A stretch of DNA of 64,000 bases from positions 186,001-250,000 of the forward strand of contig CAWAMN010000001.1 of assembly GCA_963783235.1 (NCBI GenBank), read 5' to 3'. Below the pieces are notes generated by a model that searched no databases, was not told the DNA's origin, and saw only the letters and a program-made list of their open reading frames with translations. This DNA is from Thiohalomonas sp963783235. Its GTDB lineage: Bacteria; Pseudomonadota; Gammaproteobacteria; Thiohalomonadales; Thiohalomonadaceae. The position numbers and the translations under genes are program-made. Shown one piece after another: positions 43,105 through 51,910 of this stretch; positions within the stretch are counted from its first letter, which is position 1, and the number at the start of each line of letters is the position of its first letter.

Positions 43105-43752
43105 ATGGAAATCGAACAGCTGAAAAAGATTATCGAGTCGGCCCTGTTTGCGGCGGGAGAACCGCTCAGCCTGGACCGATTGCAGGGCCTGTTTGAAGAG
43201 GACGAAAGACCGGACAAAGGCTCACTTCGCGAGGCCCTCGACGCCCTGCAGGCCGACTGTGAAGGGCGCGGCGTGGAACTCAAGGAGGTGGCCAGCGGGT
43301 ACCGTTTTCAGGGACGGGCGGAGACGGCCCGCTGGGTGTCGCGTTTGTGGGAGGAGAAACCGGCCCGCTACTCCCGGGCCCTTCTGGAGACCCTGGCCCT
43401 GGTGGCCTATCGTCAGCCCATCACCCGGGCCGAGATCGAGGACATCAGGGGGGTTTCGGTCAGCACCAACATCATGCGGACGCTCCAAGAGCGGGAGTGG
43501 GTGCGGGTGGTCGGCCACCGGGATGTGCCGGGCAAGCCTGCCATGTACGCCACCACACGCCAGTTCCTCGATTATTTCGACTTGAAGAGCCTTGATGAAC
43601 TCCCGCCGCTTGCTGAGCTCAGGGACATCGATAAGCTCAACGCCGAATTGGACCTTCGCCTCCCCGGGGAAGGTGCCCGGGAGAGTGAAGATGGTTTGCA
43701 AGAGGGCGTTTCGTTGCCGCCGGTGGATTTGGAGCCTATTGAGTACGTCTAA
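43105..43752 (+). CDS. scpB: Segregation and condensation protein B
   Basis: A 215-residue protein with two winged-helix domains: KKIIESALFAAGEPLSLDRLQGLF at the N terminus, then ARYSRALLETLALVAYRQPITRAEIEDIRGV and TRQFLDYFDLKSLDELPPL. It binds ScpA to complete the condensin. It is cotranscribed with scpA, as expected, and rluB follows after a gap containing a half family C repeat. Confidence 0.96.
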   Translation: MEIEQLKKIIESALFAAGEPLSLDRLQGLFEEDERPDKGSLREALDALQADCEGRGVELKEVASGYRFQGRAETARWVSRLWEEKPARYSRALLETLALVAYRQPITRAEIEDIRGVSVSTNIMRTLQEREWVRVVGHRDVPGKPAMYATTRQFLDYFDLKSLDELPPLAELRDIDKLNAELDLRLPGEGARESEDGLQEGVSLPPVDLEPIEYV

Positions 43753-43850
43753 TCACTGGAGAATTCAGGGCCTTGCGGGGGCCGGCGGTCCCCGGTAATC
43801 GATGCGGCCTGGCACCACTGGTCGTCGACAATCTCACAATCCTCAGATCA

Positions 43851-43869
43851 CTCTGTGACCTCTGTGGTT
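43851..43869 (-). repeat. Solitary family C half-repeat before rluB
   Basis: CTCTGTGACCTCTGTGGTT lies 15 bp before the rluB ATG. No clear inverted partner is visible in the preceding 100 bp, so this looks like a remnant. Confidence 0.55.
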
Positions 43870-43884
43870 CATAACCCAAATCCT

Positions 43885-44709
43885 ATGAGCGAGAAGCTGC
43901 AAAAAGTATTGGCCCGTGCCGGATTCGGCTCACGCCGCGAACTGGAGGCGTGGATCACCGCCGGGCGGGTGTCTGTCAACGGCAAGGTGGCCACGCTTGG
44001 CGATCGCGTGGAGGAGCAGGACATCCTTCGCGTCGATGGGCGGGTGCTGTCGCGCCACCGAAAAGCCGGTCCGCGCCGGCGGGTCCTGGTGTACAACAAA
44101 CCCGAAGGGGAACTCGTAACCCGGAGCGATCCCGAGGGGCGCCCCACGGTGTTTGAAAACCTGCCCCGTGCCGGCGGTGGGCGCTGGATACCGGTCGGGC
44201 GGCTGGATGTCAATACGTCGGGGCTTTTGCTGCTCACCAATGACGGCGAACTCGCCAATCGCCTGATGCACCCCTCATCGGAAGTCGAACGCGAGTATGC
44301 CGTTCGAATCTACGGCGAGCCGACGCCCGAAGTGATCCGCCAGTTGACCGAGGGCGTTGAGCTGGAGGATGGCTTTGCCCGCTTCGACTCGGTGGTGGAT
44401 GCCGGCGGGGAGGGGACGAATCACTGGTTTCACGTCATCATTCGTGAGGGACGAAACCGGGAAGTGCGCCGCCTCTGGGAGTCCCAGGGTGCGGTGGTGA
44501 GTCGACTGATCCGGGTCCGTTACGGGCCGGTGATCCTTAACCGAGCGTTGCGGCAAGGCCGTTTTCAGGATTTGCCCCTGCCTGCACTGAAGGCGCTGCT
44601 GGAGGCTGCGGGGTTGCCGAGTGAATCGGAAAAAGAGCGGCCGGACAGCCGTAGGAAACGCTACAAGCCCCAGGGGCGTACCGCGCGCTCGCGAAAGCGC
44701 CGGCCGTGA
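43885..44709 (+). CDS. rluB: 23S rRNA pseudouridine2605 synthase (RluB-type)
   Basis: A 274-residue enzyme with an N-terminal S4 RNA-binding domain (KLQKVLARAGFGSRRELEAWI, residues 4-24) and the RsuA/RluB catalytic domain containing VGRLDVNTSGLLLLTNDG with the nucleophilic aspartate near residue 112. The C terminus is Lys/Arg rich. Position after scpB supports RluB over RluE/F. The ATG at 43885 begins family similarity; a GTG 30 bp upstream lies in a repeat. Confidence 0.92.
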   Translation: MSEKLQKVLARAGFGSRRELEAWITAGRVSVNGKVATLGDRVEEQDILRVDGRVLSRHRKAGPRRRVLVYNKPEGELVTRSDPEGRPTVFENLPRAGGGRWIPVGRLDVNTSGLLLLTNDGELANRLMHPSSEVEREYAVRIYGEPTPEVIRQLTEGVELEDGFARFDSVVDAGGEGTNHWFHVIIREGRNREVRRLWESQGAVVSRLIRVRYGPVILNRALRQGRFQDLPLPALKALLEAAGLPSESEKERPDSRRKRYKPQGRTARSRKRRP

Positions 44710-44719
44710 ACTCAACGCC

Positions 44720-45373
44720 ATGGCCTTCAAGACCATCTATCATCGGTTGTTTGAGGCATATGGCCCCCAGCACTGGTGGCCCGGAGAGACACCCTTCGAA
44801 GTAATGGTGGGGGCGGTCCTGACCCAGAATACCGCCTGGAACAATGTTGAAAAGGCGATAGGCAACCTCAAGGCTCGTGACGCCCTGCAGCCGGAAGTGC
44901 TGCTGAGGGTGCCAAAGGCCGAACTGGCCGAATGGATTCGTCCCTCGGGCTATTTCAATGTGAAGGCGGACAGGCTCCGGAATTACTGTCGCTGGTATCT
45001 GGATGCGGGTGGTTTCGATACCCTGGACCGCCTCGAGACGCCAGTCCTGAGAGAGCAGGTGCTGTCCGTCAACGGCGTGGGGCCCGAGACCGCCGATGAC
45101 ATCGTCCTCTATGCGTTCGGACGCCCGGTCTTCGTTATCGATACCTACACCCGGCGGATCTTCTCCCGCGTGGACGCGATTCGTGGTGATGAGCCCTACG
45201 AGGACTTAAGGAGTCTCCTGGAGAACGCTTTCGCCGATGAACCCGACAGGGTCAAGCTGTTCAACCAGTTTCATGCGTTGATCGTGGTCCACGCCAAGGC
45301 GTATTGCCAAAAAAAGCGGACGTGCACCGGCTGTTGTCTGGCGTCGCAGTGTCCGGGAACCCACAGCGATTGA
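44720..45373 (+). CDS. Endonuclease III-like HhH-GPD DNA glycosylase
   Basis: A 217-residue protein with the HhH-GPD fold. VMVGAVLTQNTAWNNVEKAI lies near residue 28, the helix-hairpin-helix is LSVNGVGPETADDIVLYA, the catalytic Asp is in FVIDTYTRRIF near residue 145, and a C-terminal iron-sulfur cluster motif has four cysteines (C-x5-C-x2-C-x5-C). Nth normally has C-x6-C for the first pair, and no Nth-type catalytic lysine is obvious, so it is better seen as an Nth/MutY relative. The ATG at 44720 was chosen since upstream codons overlap rluB. Confidence 0.86.
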   Translation: MAFKTIYHRLFEAYGPQHWWPGETPFEVMVGAVLTQNTAWNNVEKAIGNLKARDALQPEVLLRVPKAELAEWIRPSGYFNVKADRLRNYCRWYLDAGGFDTLDRLETPVLREQVLSVNGVGPETADDIVLYAFGRPVFVIDTYTRRIFSRVDAIRGDEPYEDLRSLLENAFADEPDRVKLFNQFHALIVVHAKAYCQKKRTCTGCCLASQCPGTHSD

Positions 45374-45425
45374 CGCTCAAGGGAAGAGTTTCGACAATCA
45401 AGAGGATTCATTCGGGGGAGCGTCG

Positions 45426-45896
45426 ATGGAGCCGGACCTTTCTTTCCTTGAAACCGCCCTGCAACTGGCCGAGAAATCGGTGGAAGAGGGTGGGGGGCCT
45501 TTCGGCGCGGTGATCGTCCGTGACGGGCGCATCGTCGGGGAGGGCAACAACCGCGTAACACTCGATAACGACCCGACGGCGCATGCCGAAGTGCGTGCGA
45601 TACGCGATGCCTGCCGTAATCTGGGTGATTTTTCCCTGGAGGGCTGCACCCTGTATGTCAGCTGCGCTCCCTGCCCCATGTGCCTGAGCGCGGCCTACTG
45701 GTCGAGGCTGGATGCCATTTTTTTCGCGGCGCCGCGAGAGGCCGCTGCCGAAGCGGGATTCGACGATCTATTCATTGCGGAGGAATTGGCCCGTACACCG
45801 GAGCAGCGGCAGTTGCCGGCGCGACAGGTCGAAATCCGTGGTGTTGAACGTCCCTTTGACCTCTGGCTGAAGAAGCCGAATCGGACAGCGTATTAG
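45426..45896 (+). CDS. CMP/dCMP-type nucleoside (guanine) deaminase
   Basis: A 156-residue zinc deaminase with the HAE motif in DPTAHAEVRAIRDAC (near residue 55) and PCPMCLSAAYW for the zinc cysteines. The C-terminal FDDLFIAEEL and RQLPARQVE region is typical of the guanine deaminase GuaD-like subgroup rather than tRNA adenosine deaminase TadA. GGGGGAGCG precedes the ATG. Its last 4 bp overlap the convergent diguanylate cyclase gene. Substrate assignment is tentative. Confidence 0.85.
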   Translation: MEPDLSFLETALQLAEKSVEEGGGPFGAVIVRDGRIVGEGNNRVTLDNDPTAHAEVRAIRDACRNLGDFSLEGCTLYVSCAPCPMCLSAAYWSRLDAIFFAAPREAAAEAGFDDLFIAEELARTPEQRQLPARQVEIRGVERPFDLWLKKPNRTAY

Positions 45897-46810
45897 GCGC
45901 TAGTGGCGCCGTTTTCGTCGACGATAACGCAGTTGCGTCCCCCGTGTTTGGCGGCGTAGAGCGCCCGATCAGCCCTGTCAAACAGCGTCCGTGAGCGGTC
46001 CCCGGGATGATGTGCGGCGACGCCGATGCTTGCAGAAACGGCCAATTCGCTACCTTTGATGGCGAAAGGCCCACCATTGATCGCCGAGCGGATCCTTTCG
46101 GCAACCATTCGGGCGTTGTCCCGCCCGGTCTGTGCCAGCACCGCAACGAACTCCTCGCCCCCGTAGCGGAACAGCAGGTCGCTGGCACGTGTCGCGGAGC
46201 GCATTCTTTCGGCGGTTGCGTGAAGGACACGATCGCCTACGGTATGTCCGTGAGAATCATTGACCCGCTTGAAGTGGTCCAGGTCGATGGCCAGCAATGC
46301 GAGTGATGAATGCTGCCGTCGCGCCAGTTCGATTTCCCGGCAGAGCGCATCCTCCATGGCCGCCCGGTTTCCGAGGCCCGTTAAGGGATCCTTGTAGGCG
46401 GCCTTTTGAGCCCCCCGGAATTGCAGGGCGTTGCGTAGCGGGTAGAGAAGCGCACAAAGCAGGTGTTCAAGCTGCAGCAACTCGTGTTCGGAGAAGCGCT
46501 GCTGCCGAAAGAACGTGATGTTTCCCAAGGCCTCACCGGCAAGGTTCAGGTCATAGCGCGCGCTGTGCCGGGCGGGAGTCCCGGTGGTGATCTCATCATC
46601 CTCTTCCGGAGTTCGGTAAACACACCCGTTATACCGAACCGTTTCGTTGGCCTCCCCCGAGAAGATTTCGATAAGCTGATCCATCTCCAACGTGGTCTGC
46701 AGGGCGACCGTCAGCCGGTATGTACTTGGCGCGGCAAGGTGGGCGCCTATACTGGTGACGTTTCCGGGACAGGCGCTGCTTTGTCCGTTTTTGGTTTTTG
46801 GTGGTGCCAT
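45893..46810 (-). CDS. Diguanylate cyclase (GGEEF) with unclassified N-terminal sensor domain
   Basis: A 305-residue cytosolic protein. Residues 30-135 form a compact region resembling the ends of GAF domains (LTVALQTTLEMDQLIEIFSGEA, then FSEHELLQLEHLLCALLYPLRNAL). The GGDEF domain starts at DPLTGLGNRAAME and has an intact RYGGEEF and an upstream RASD that fits the inhibitory I-site. It should make cyclic di-GMP in response to an unknown signal. No membrane segment is seen. It is divergent from the thioredoxin-like gene at 47033. Confidence 0.88.
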   Translation of the reverse strand: MAPPKTKNGQSSACPGNVTSIGAHLAAPSTYRLTVALQTTLEMDQLIEIFSGEANETVRYNGCVYRTPEEDDEITTGTPARHSARYDLNLAGEALGNITFFRQQRFSEHELLQLEHLLCALLYPLRNALQFRGAQKAAYKDPLTGLGNRAAMEDALCREIELARRQHSSLALLAIDLDHFKRVNDSHGHTVGDRVLHATAERMRSATRASDLLFRYGGEEFVAVLAQTGRDNARMVAERIRSAINGGPFAIKGSELAVSASIGVAAHHPGDRSRTLFDRADRALYAAKHGGRNCVIVDENGATSA

Positions 46811-47032
46811 CTCGAGTGTCCTCTCTCACTTCGGTTGTCTTTCATGCAGATGGCGTGCCAGTTTGGTGTTTTCATGAAAAAAACAGGCCTTTAGCCACTC
46901 TCGTAGTGAGTGATTTGGCTGCCCCGTCAAATCGGTGACGGTTCCGGTGGTCCCTCGTGCGGCAATTCGTTGCCGCCGGCGCCGAAAACGTGGCGCGCTG
47001 CTTTTCGCATGGATATAGTCGGAGTTATAAGA

Positions 47033-48088
47033 ATGAAAGAGAGGATGGAGGCGATGATCGAGCGGATAAGAGGCATCGTGCTTTTGGTAATGACAGGGGC
47101 GGCGACTGCTGCTTTTGGCGCCGGTGAAAAGCTGGAGGGAGGCGTGAATCCGGGCTACCACCCCCAGCCCGAGTGGTTCAAACAGTCATTTCTCGATTTG
47201 CGCGAAGATGCCGCCGAAGCGGCAGAGGCGGATAAGCGACTGCTCCTGTACTTCTATCAGGATGGGTGTCCCTACTGCGCCAAACTGCTGCGAGACAATT
47301 TCGGTCAGCGTGAGATCGCCCAGAAGACTCGGGAGCACTATGATGTCGTGGCGATCAACCTATGGGGCGATCGGGAGGTGATCGACCTGGAAGGAAGAGG
47401 GATGACCGAAAAGCGGTTCGCTGCCGGTCTTCGGGTGATGTTCACCCCGACCCTGCTTTTCCTGGACGAACAGGGCCGAACCGTGTTGCGCGTCAATGGC
47501 TATTACCATCCCGCCAAGTTCACCGCCGCCCTGGATTACGCCTCGGTCGATCGGCCAATCGATTTCTCGGCTTTCCTGGCACAAAACCAATCCGGGCCTG
47601 CCTCCGAGACCCTCAATGAGGAGCCCTTTTTCCAGAAGCCGCCCTTTGCACTGGCAAGATCGGGTAGCGTATCCGCCCAGCGTCCCCTATTGGTTCTGTT
47701 CGAACAGCCCCGGTGCGCCGCGTGTGATGAATTCCACCAGGATGTGCTGGCGAGGGAAGCGACGCGCGACCAATTGGATGATTTCGATGTGGTCCAACTC
47801 AGCCGCTGGGCGGACACCCCGGTGCTCACGCCGTCCGGTGAGCGAACCACGGCCCGCGAGTGGGCGGACACGCTCGAGGTCAAGTACAGCCCGAGTCTGC
47901 TGTTTTTCGATGAGGCGGGACGGGAGGTATTTCGGACTGAGGCCTATCTGAAGAGCTTCCATGTGCAATCGGCCCTGGAATACGTGGCCTCCGGAGCTTA
48001 CCGCGATGAGCCGGAATTTCAGCGCTTCGTGCAGGCCCGCGCCGATCGGCTGGAGGCCGAGGGCGCACACGTCGATATCTGGGATTAG
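47033..48088 (+). CDS. Exported protein with tandem thioredoxin-like domains
   Basis: A 351-residue protein with a signal sequence (IRGIVLLVMTGAATAAFGAG, ending near residue 31) and two thioredoxin-fold domains. The first has YFYQDGCPYCAKLLRDN (CPYC, about residue 80) and FTPTLLFLDE with the cis-proline. The second has LFEQPRCAACDEFH (CAAC, about residue 230) and YSPSLLFFDE. The first half resembles SoxW or DsbD-gamma-like thioredoxins. It is likely a periplasmic thiol-disulfide protein. GGAG lies 8 bp before the ATG at 47033. Confidence 0.85.
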   Translation: MKERMEAMIERIRGIVLLVMTGAATAAFGAGEKLEGGVNPGYHPQPEWFKQSFLDLREDAAEAAEADKRLLLYFYQDGCPYCAKLLRDNFGQREIAQKTREHYDVVAINLWGDREVIDLEGRGMTEKRFAAGLRVMFTPTLLFLDEQGRTVLRVNGYYHPAKFTAALDYASVDRPIDFSAFLAQNQSGPASETLNEEPFFQKPPFALARSGSVSAQRPLLVLFEQPRCAACDEFHQDVLAREATRDQLDDFDVVQLSRWADTPVLTPSGERTTAREWADTLEVKYSPSLLFFDEAGREVFRTEAYLKSFHVQSALEYVASGAYRDEPEFQRFVQARADRLEAEGAHVDIWD

Positions 48089-48168
48089 GGCTTCGGCGCG
48101 GGTTCGCAGCGTGGAAAGGGGAGGACACTTGCGTGCCCTCCCCGGCAGTCGCAAACCCCGGCGAGCGG

Positions 48169-48933
48169 TTACTGTGCGTTCAACTGCTGACCGGTGATGC
48201 CGCGGCTCTCCGGCCCCATCAGGTACAGGTAGGCACCCATGAGCTCTTCGGGCAGCGGAACCGTGTTGGGATCTTCGCCCGGATAGGCCCGGGCCCGCGT
48301 GTTGGTGCGTGCCGGACCGGGATCCAGACTGTTAACCCGGATGTTGGTGTTGACCTCGAGTTCGTCGGCCCAGATCTGCATCATGTTCTCGCAGGCGGCG
48401 TTCGAGATGCCGTAAGCACCCCAATAGGCGCGGCCATGGCGGCCGACATCCGAAGAGGTGAACACGACCGAAGCATCGTCGGATGCCTTCAGGAGGTCGA
48501 GAAGGGCAGCGGTCATCATGAACGGGGCATTGAGGTTGGTCTGCATGACCTTTGACCACAACTCGATGCCGTACTGCCCTAGGGGCGTCAAATCGCCCTG
48601 AGAGGCGGCATTATGCAGCAGCCCGTCGATTCGCCCGAATTCCTTTTCGATGGTTGCGGCCATTTCCGCATAGTCCTTGGGCGCCGCTCCCTCCAGATTC
48701 ATCGGGTAGATCGCCGGAAGCGGGTTCCCCGCCCCCTCTATGGCGTCATAGGTGGCCTCCAGCTTACGGATGGTGCGCCCGAGCAGTATCACCGTTGCCC
48801 CGTGTGCCGCGAAGCTCTTCGCCGCTGCGGCTCCGATGCCGCCGCCGGCACCGGTGACCAGGATAACCCGCTCGTTAAGGAGATCCGAGGAAGGCTGATA
48901 CTGCTTCAAAGAATCAGGGGGAATAGATGCCAT
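48169..48933 (-). CDS. yciK: YciK-type short-chain dehydrogenase/reductase
   Basis: A 254-residue classical SDR with the cofactor loop TGAGGGIGAAAA near residue 27, NAASQGDL, and the catalytic YxxxN variant in AYWGAYGISNAACENM, where YGISNAA carries the Tyr but has Asn at the usual Lys position. That substitution is characteristic of YciK annotations I know, but should be verified. Substrate unknown. In many relatives it follows ubiG-gph directly; here hopanoid genes and cysC intervene. Confidence 0.88.
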   Translation of the reverse strand: MASIPPDSLKQYQPSSDLLNERVILVTGAGGGIGAAAAKSFAAHGATVILLGRTIRKLEATYDAIEGAGNPLPAIYPMNLEGAAPKDYAEMAATIEKEFGRIDGLLHNAASQGDLTPLGQYGIELWSKVMQTNLNAPFMMTAALLDLLKASDDASVVFTSSDVGRHGRAYWGAYGISNAACENMMQIWADELEVNTNIRVNSLDPGPARTNTRARAYPGEDPNTVPLPEELMGAYLYLMGPESRGITGQQLNAQ

Positions 48934-48939
48934 CGGAAT

Positions 48940-50271
48940 TCAGGGAGTTGTGGAAGGATGCGCATTATCCACCATGTCGAACGCACATTGAACCCCGCTG
49001 CGCACCGCTCCCTCCAGGGTGGCCGGATAGCCGGTCGCCGTATAATCGCCGGCCAGCCACAGCCCGGCCACGGGCGTCCTGGTCTCGGGGCGCAACCTGT
49101 CAACTCCGACCTCACAAGCAAACGTCGCCCGTTTTTCCCGAATAACGGCACTGTTCTGTGGGTTCGGGTTCCCCGGCAGCAGTGTGGAGATCTCTTCGGC
49201 GACGGCATCCACCAACTGCCGGTTTTCCATCCCCATATGGGGCCCATCGGCGCTGATGACCGCGGCCATCAGTCCGGGTTGTCCGCAGAGGCTGCGATCG
49301 AAAACCCACTGTGTGTGGGTGCCCACCATTCCCAGCATGGGAAAAGGGAGTCGGGTCTCTTCCGGGTAGTGGAGATAGACAGTCGTGATGGGTTCGTAGG
49401 AGAGTCGGAGCAGTCGCTCGGCCGTTTCAGCCAGGGCCGGATGGGGCTGAAGAAGACGGGCGGCGGCAAGCGGCGGCACGGCCAGTACCACCTGATCGGC
49501 CATCACCGTTTTACCATCACTCGTTTTGACGCCGGTCGCGCGGCCACCTTCCACTAGCAGTTCGGTGACGCGCCGCCCGTATTGCACGCTGCCGCCCCTT
49601 TGCTCCACGAAGTCGATGGCCGGCAGCGGAAAAACACGTCCGAGGCCCTGCCGCGGAATCAGCAGGTCCGCATCGCTTCGGGCTCCGCCAAACGCATCCC
49701 GCAGGACGGCCAGGAAGGAGCGCGTCGAAGCCCTTTCCCCCGGCGTGTTGAGGGTGGCCAGGCATAAAGGTTCCCAGAATCGTCTTATAAGATCGGAATC
49801 CTGTCCCTCACGTTCCAAAAAACGCGTGACCGAGCAATCTTCGGTCAGGGTGAAGTCCCGCCTCCAGAGACGAAAGGCCATCCCAAGCGCAGCATGTCGC
49901 TGCCGGAGTGACAGGCCTCGTGCGCGCAGGAGGCCACCTCCGATATGCAGCGGGCTGGGCAGCGGGACCGATACGAGATCCAGGTTCTGCCTGTCGCCCC
50001 TGATAGCCAGGCGAAGCGGCGTGCGGGCGAATACCTCGGACTCCCGGACCCCGATGAGTCGCATCAGCCGCAGGATTTCACGGTAGGCGCCGATTAGCAG
50101 GTGTTGACCATTATCGACGTTCAGTTCCCCGAACCGTACACAGCGGGCGCGACCGCCCGGCTGGCGGGCGGACTCCAATACCTGAATGGCAACGCCCTTT
50201 GCCGCCAGCTCGACCCCGGCCGACAGCCCGGCCCAGCCGGCCCCCACTACTACGATTGGTTTGGCGTTCAC
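48940..50271 (-). CDS. hpnE: Hydroxysqualene dehydroxylase HpnE
   Basis: A 443-residue FAD flavoprotein with the dinucleotide-binding motif VVVGAGWAGLSAGVELA at the N terminus, the following ARQPGGRAR, NVDNGQHLLIGAYRE near residue 55, and a C-terminal FAD loop GLWLAGDYTATGYPATLEGAVRSG. HpnE reduces hydroxysqualene to squalene, the last of three steps run by HpnD, HpnC and HpnE. It begins 18 bp after the hpnD stop and ends 6 bp before yciK, so all are probably in one transcript. Confidence 0.93.
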   Translation of the reverse strand: MNAKPIVVVGAGWAGLSAGVELAAKGVAIQVLESARQPGGRARCVRFGELNVDNGQHLLIGAYREILRLMRLIGVRESEVFARTPLRLAIRGDRQNLDLVSVPLPSPLHIGGGLLRARGLSLRQRHAALGMAFRLWRRDFTLTEDCSVTRFLEREGQDSDLIRRFWEPLCLATLNTPGERASTRSFLAVLRDAFGGARSDADLLIPRQGLGRVFPLPAIDFVEQRGGSVQYGRRVTELLVEGGRATGVKTSDGKTVMADQVVLAVPPLAAARLLQPHPALAETAERLLRLSYEPITTVYLHYPEETRLPFPMLGMVGTHTQWVFDRSLCGQPGLMAAVISADGPHMGMENRQLVDAVAEEISTLLPGNPNPQNSAVIREKRATFACEVGVDRLRPETRTPVAGLWLAGDYTATGYPATLEGAVRSGVQCAFDMVDNAHPSTTP

Positions 50272-50289
50272 GGTCGGAGCAGACTCATC

Positions 50290-51162
50290 TCATCTGCGCC
50301 GCGCCTTGAGCCAGCGACGGTGTCGGGCGGCTTCGCGGCGAACCGTGCGCCACGCGAGCCACAATTTTCTCCAGGGTGGTAGTGAAACCCTCCGCTTCAG
50401 TACGGGAAACCCCTGTGCCTCGATCTCGTCCAGCAGGCGCAGGTAAACGGCAGCCATGATGAGGGCCGCACGTTGGCGGTAGCGATCCTCTTCGGGCAGC
50501 CGGGAGAAAGCAGCACGGTAATAGGTCCGGGCGCGGTCCGCCTGACACTTGAACAGCGCGTGCAGTGCATCGGAGTCCTTTGGCCGAACCAGGTCGTCAG
50601 CGCTAACGCCGAAGCGGGCCATTTCGTCTTCGGGAATGTAAATCCGGCCCCTGCGGGCGTCCTCGCCGACATCCCTGAGAATGTTGGTGAGCTGAAAGGC
50701 CATGCCAAGATCATGGGCATAGCGCAGCGTGTGACGGTCTCGATAGCCGAAGATTTCGGCCGAAAGTATCCCCACGACGCTGGCGACCCGATAGCAGTAA
50801 AGTGAGAGCTCCTTGAAACTGGCATAGCGGTTCTGGTCGAGGTCCATCTCCATGCCGTCTATGATTTCAAGAAAATGCTCCTCGGCCAGCTCATAACGCT
50901 CCAGCATCGGGTGCAGGGCCCGGGTCACCGGATGCTGCGGCATGCCATGAAAAAGCCGGCCGATTTCCTCCCGCCATTCCTGGAGCTGGGTGCGGGCGAG
51001 TGCCGGGTCCGGGGTTTCGTCAACAACGTCGTCGACCTCTCGACAGAACGCATAAAGGGCGGTGATGGCCCGGCGCTGGTCCGATGGGAGGAAAAGGAAG
51101 CTGTAGTAGAAACTGGAGCCGCTTTGGGAGGTGCGGTCCTGGCAGTACTGATCGGGCGTCAT
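50290..51162 (-). CDS. hpnD: Presqualene diphosphate synthase HpnD
   Basis: A 290-residue trans-isoprenyl synthase of the squalene/phytoene synthase family. The first Asp-rich motif is FCREVDDVVDE near residue 43, and the second is NILRDVGEDARRGRIYIP near residue 160. It condenses two farnesyl diphosphates to presqualene diphosphate. The C terminus is Arg rich (RREAARHRRWLKARRR). The ATG at 51162 starts family similarity. It is divergent from cysC. Confidence 0.93.
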   Translation of the reverse strand: MTPDQYCQDRTSQSGSSFYYSFLFLPSDQRRAITALYAFCREVDDVVDETPDPALARTQLQEWREEIGRLFHGMPQHPVTRALHPMLERYELAEEHFLEIIDGMEMDLDQNRYASFKELSLYCYRVASVVGILSAEIFGYRDRHTLRYAHDLGMAFQLTNILRDVGEDARRGRIYIPEDEMARFGVSADDLVRPKDSDALHALFKCQADRARTYYRAAFSRLPEEDRYRQRAALIMAAVYLRLLDEIEAQGFPVLKRRVSLPPWRKLWLAWRTVRREAARHRRWLKARRR

Positions 51163-51277
51163 GAAATAGTGTTTGTTTTTGTGGAAAGGAGTCCGCAAGT
51201 AGGCGCGCCGTGTCCGAGTATAATGGCTCGCCTGGGCGGTTGTAAGAGTGGAATATAACCGATACGGAGCCCCAAAA

Positions 51278-51910
51278 ATGCAGAAGAGCAGCAACGTGGT
51301 CTGGCAGGAACAGATCGTGAGTCGTCAGGACAGGGAACGCCTGAACGGACACGGCAGCGTCGTTTTGTGGTTCACCGGCCTCTCGGGGTCGGGTAAATCG
51401 ACAGTCGCCCATGCGGTTGAAGAGCGCTTACACGGCTATAACTGTCGCACGATCGTGCTGGACGGCGACAACGTCCGCCACGGCTTGTGTGGCGACCTCG
51501 GGTTCTCGGTTTCCGATCGCCACGAGAATATTCGCCGCATTGGCGAGTTGACGAAGCTGTTTCTCGACGCCGGCACGATCTCACTGACCGCCTTCATTTC
51601 ACCGATGCGCAGTGATCGGGATCGTGTCCGTGATCTGATTCCGGACGGTGAATTTCTCGAGGTCTACTGCCGCTGTCCTCTCGGTGTGTGCGAAGAGCGA
51701 GACGTCAAGGGTCTTTATAAACGGGCCCGCGCGGGCGAAATCGAGGAATTTACGGGCATCTCCTCACCCTACGAGGAACCGGACAAACCGGAGCTGATCC
51801 TCGATACCCACGAGCATTCGCTGGACGAGACGGTGGAGCAAGTCATTGATCTCCTGCGTGACCGGGGCGTGCTGCCGGAGGAGAAAATCGCCGCGGCCGC
51901 AGGCTCCTGA
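51278..51910 (+). CDS. cysC: Adenylylsulfate kinase
   Basis: A 210-residue APS kinase that makes PAPS. The Walker A GLSGSGKST lies near residue 34, then LDGDNVRHGLCGDLGFS, ENIRRIGEL, and FISPMRSDRDRVR with the serine that becomes phosphorylated in the family. GGAG lies 8 bp before the ATG at 51278. It sits on the plus strand between hpnD and hpnC, and its 3' end overlaps the reconstructed hpnC by 68 bp. With cysZ it suggests assimilatory sulfate use or sulfated metabolites. Confidence 0.95.
   Translation: MQKSSNVVWQEQIVSRQDRERLNGHGSVVLWFTGLSGSGKSTVAHAVEERLHGYNCRTIVLDGDNVRHGLCGDLGFSVSDRHENIRRIGELTKLFLDAGTISLTAFISPMRSDRDRVRDLIPDGEFLEVYCRCPLGVCEERDVKGLYKRARAGEIEEFTGISSPYEEPDKPELILDTHEHSLDETVEQVIDLLRDRGVLPEEKIAAAAGS

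Noticed and set aside
46884..46902. Small inverted repeat CACTC-tcgta-GTGAGTG as an operator
   Set aside because: It is an isolated short palindrome not repeated elsewhere in the window and is not clearly placed relative to either divergent start.
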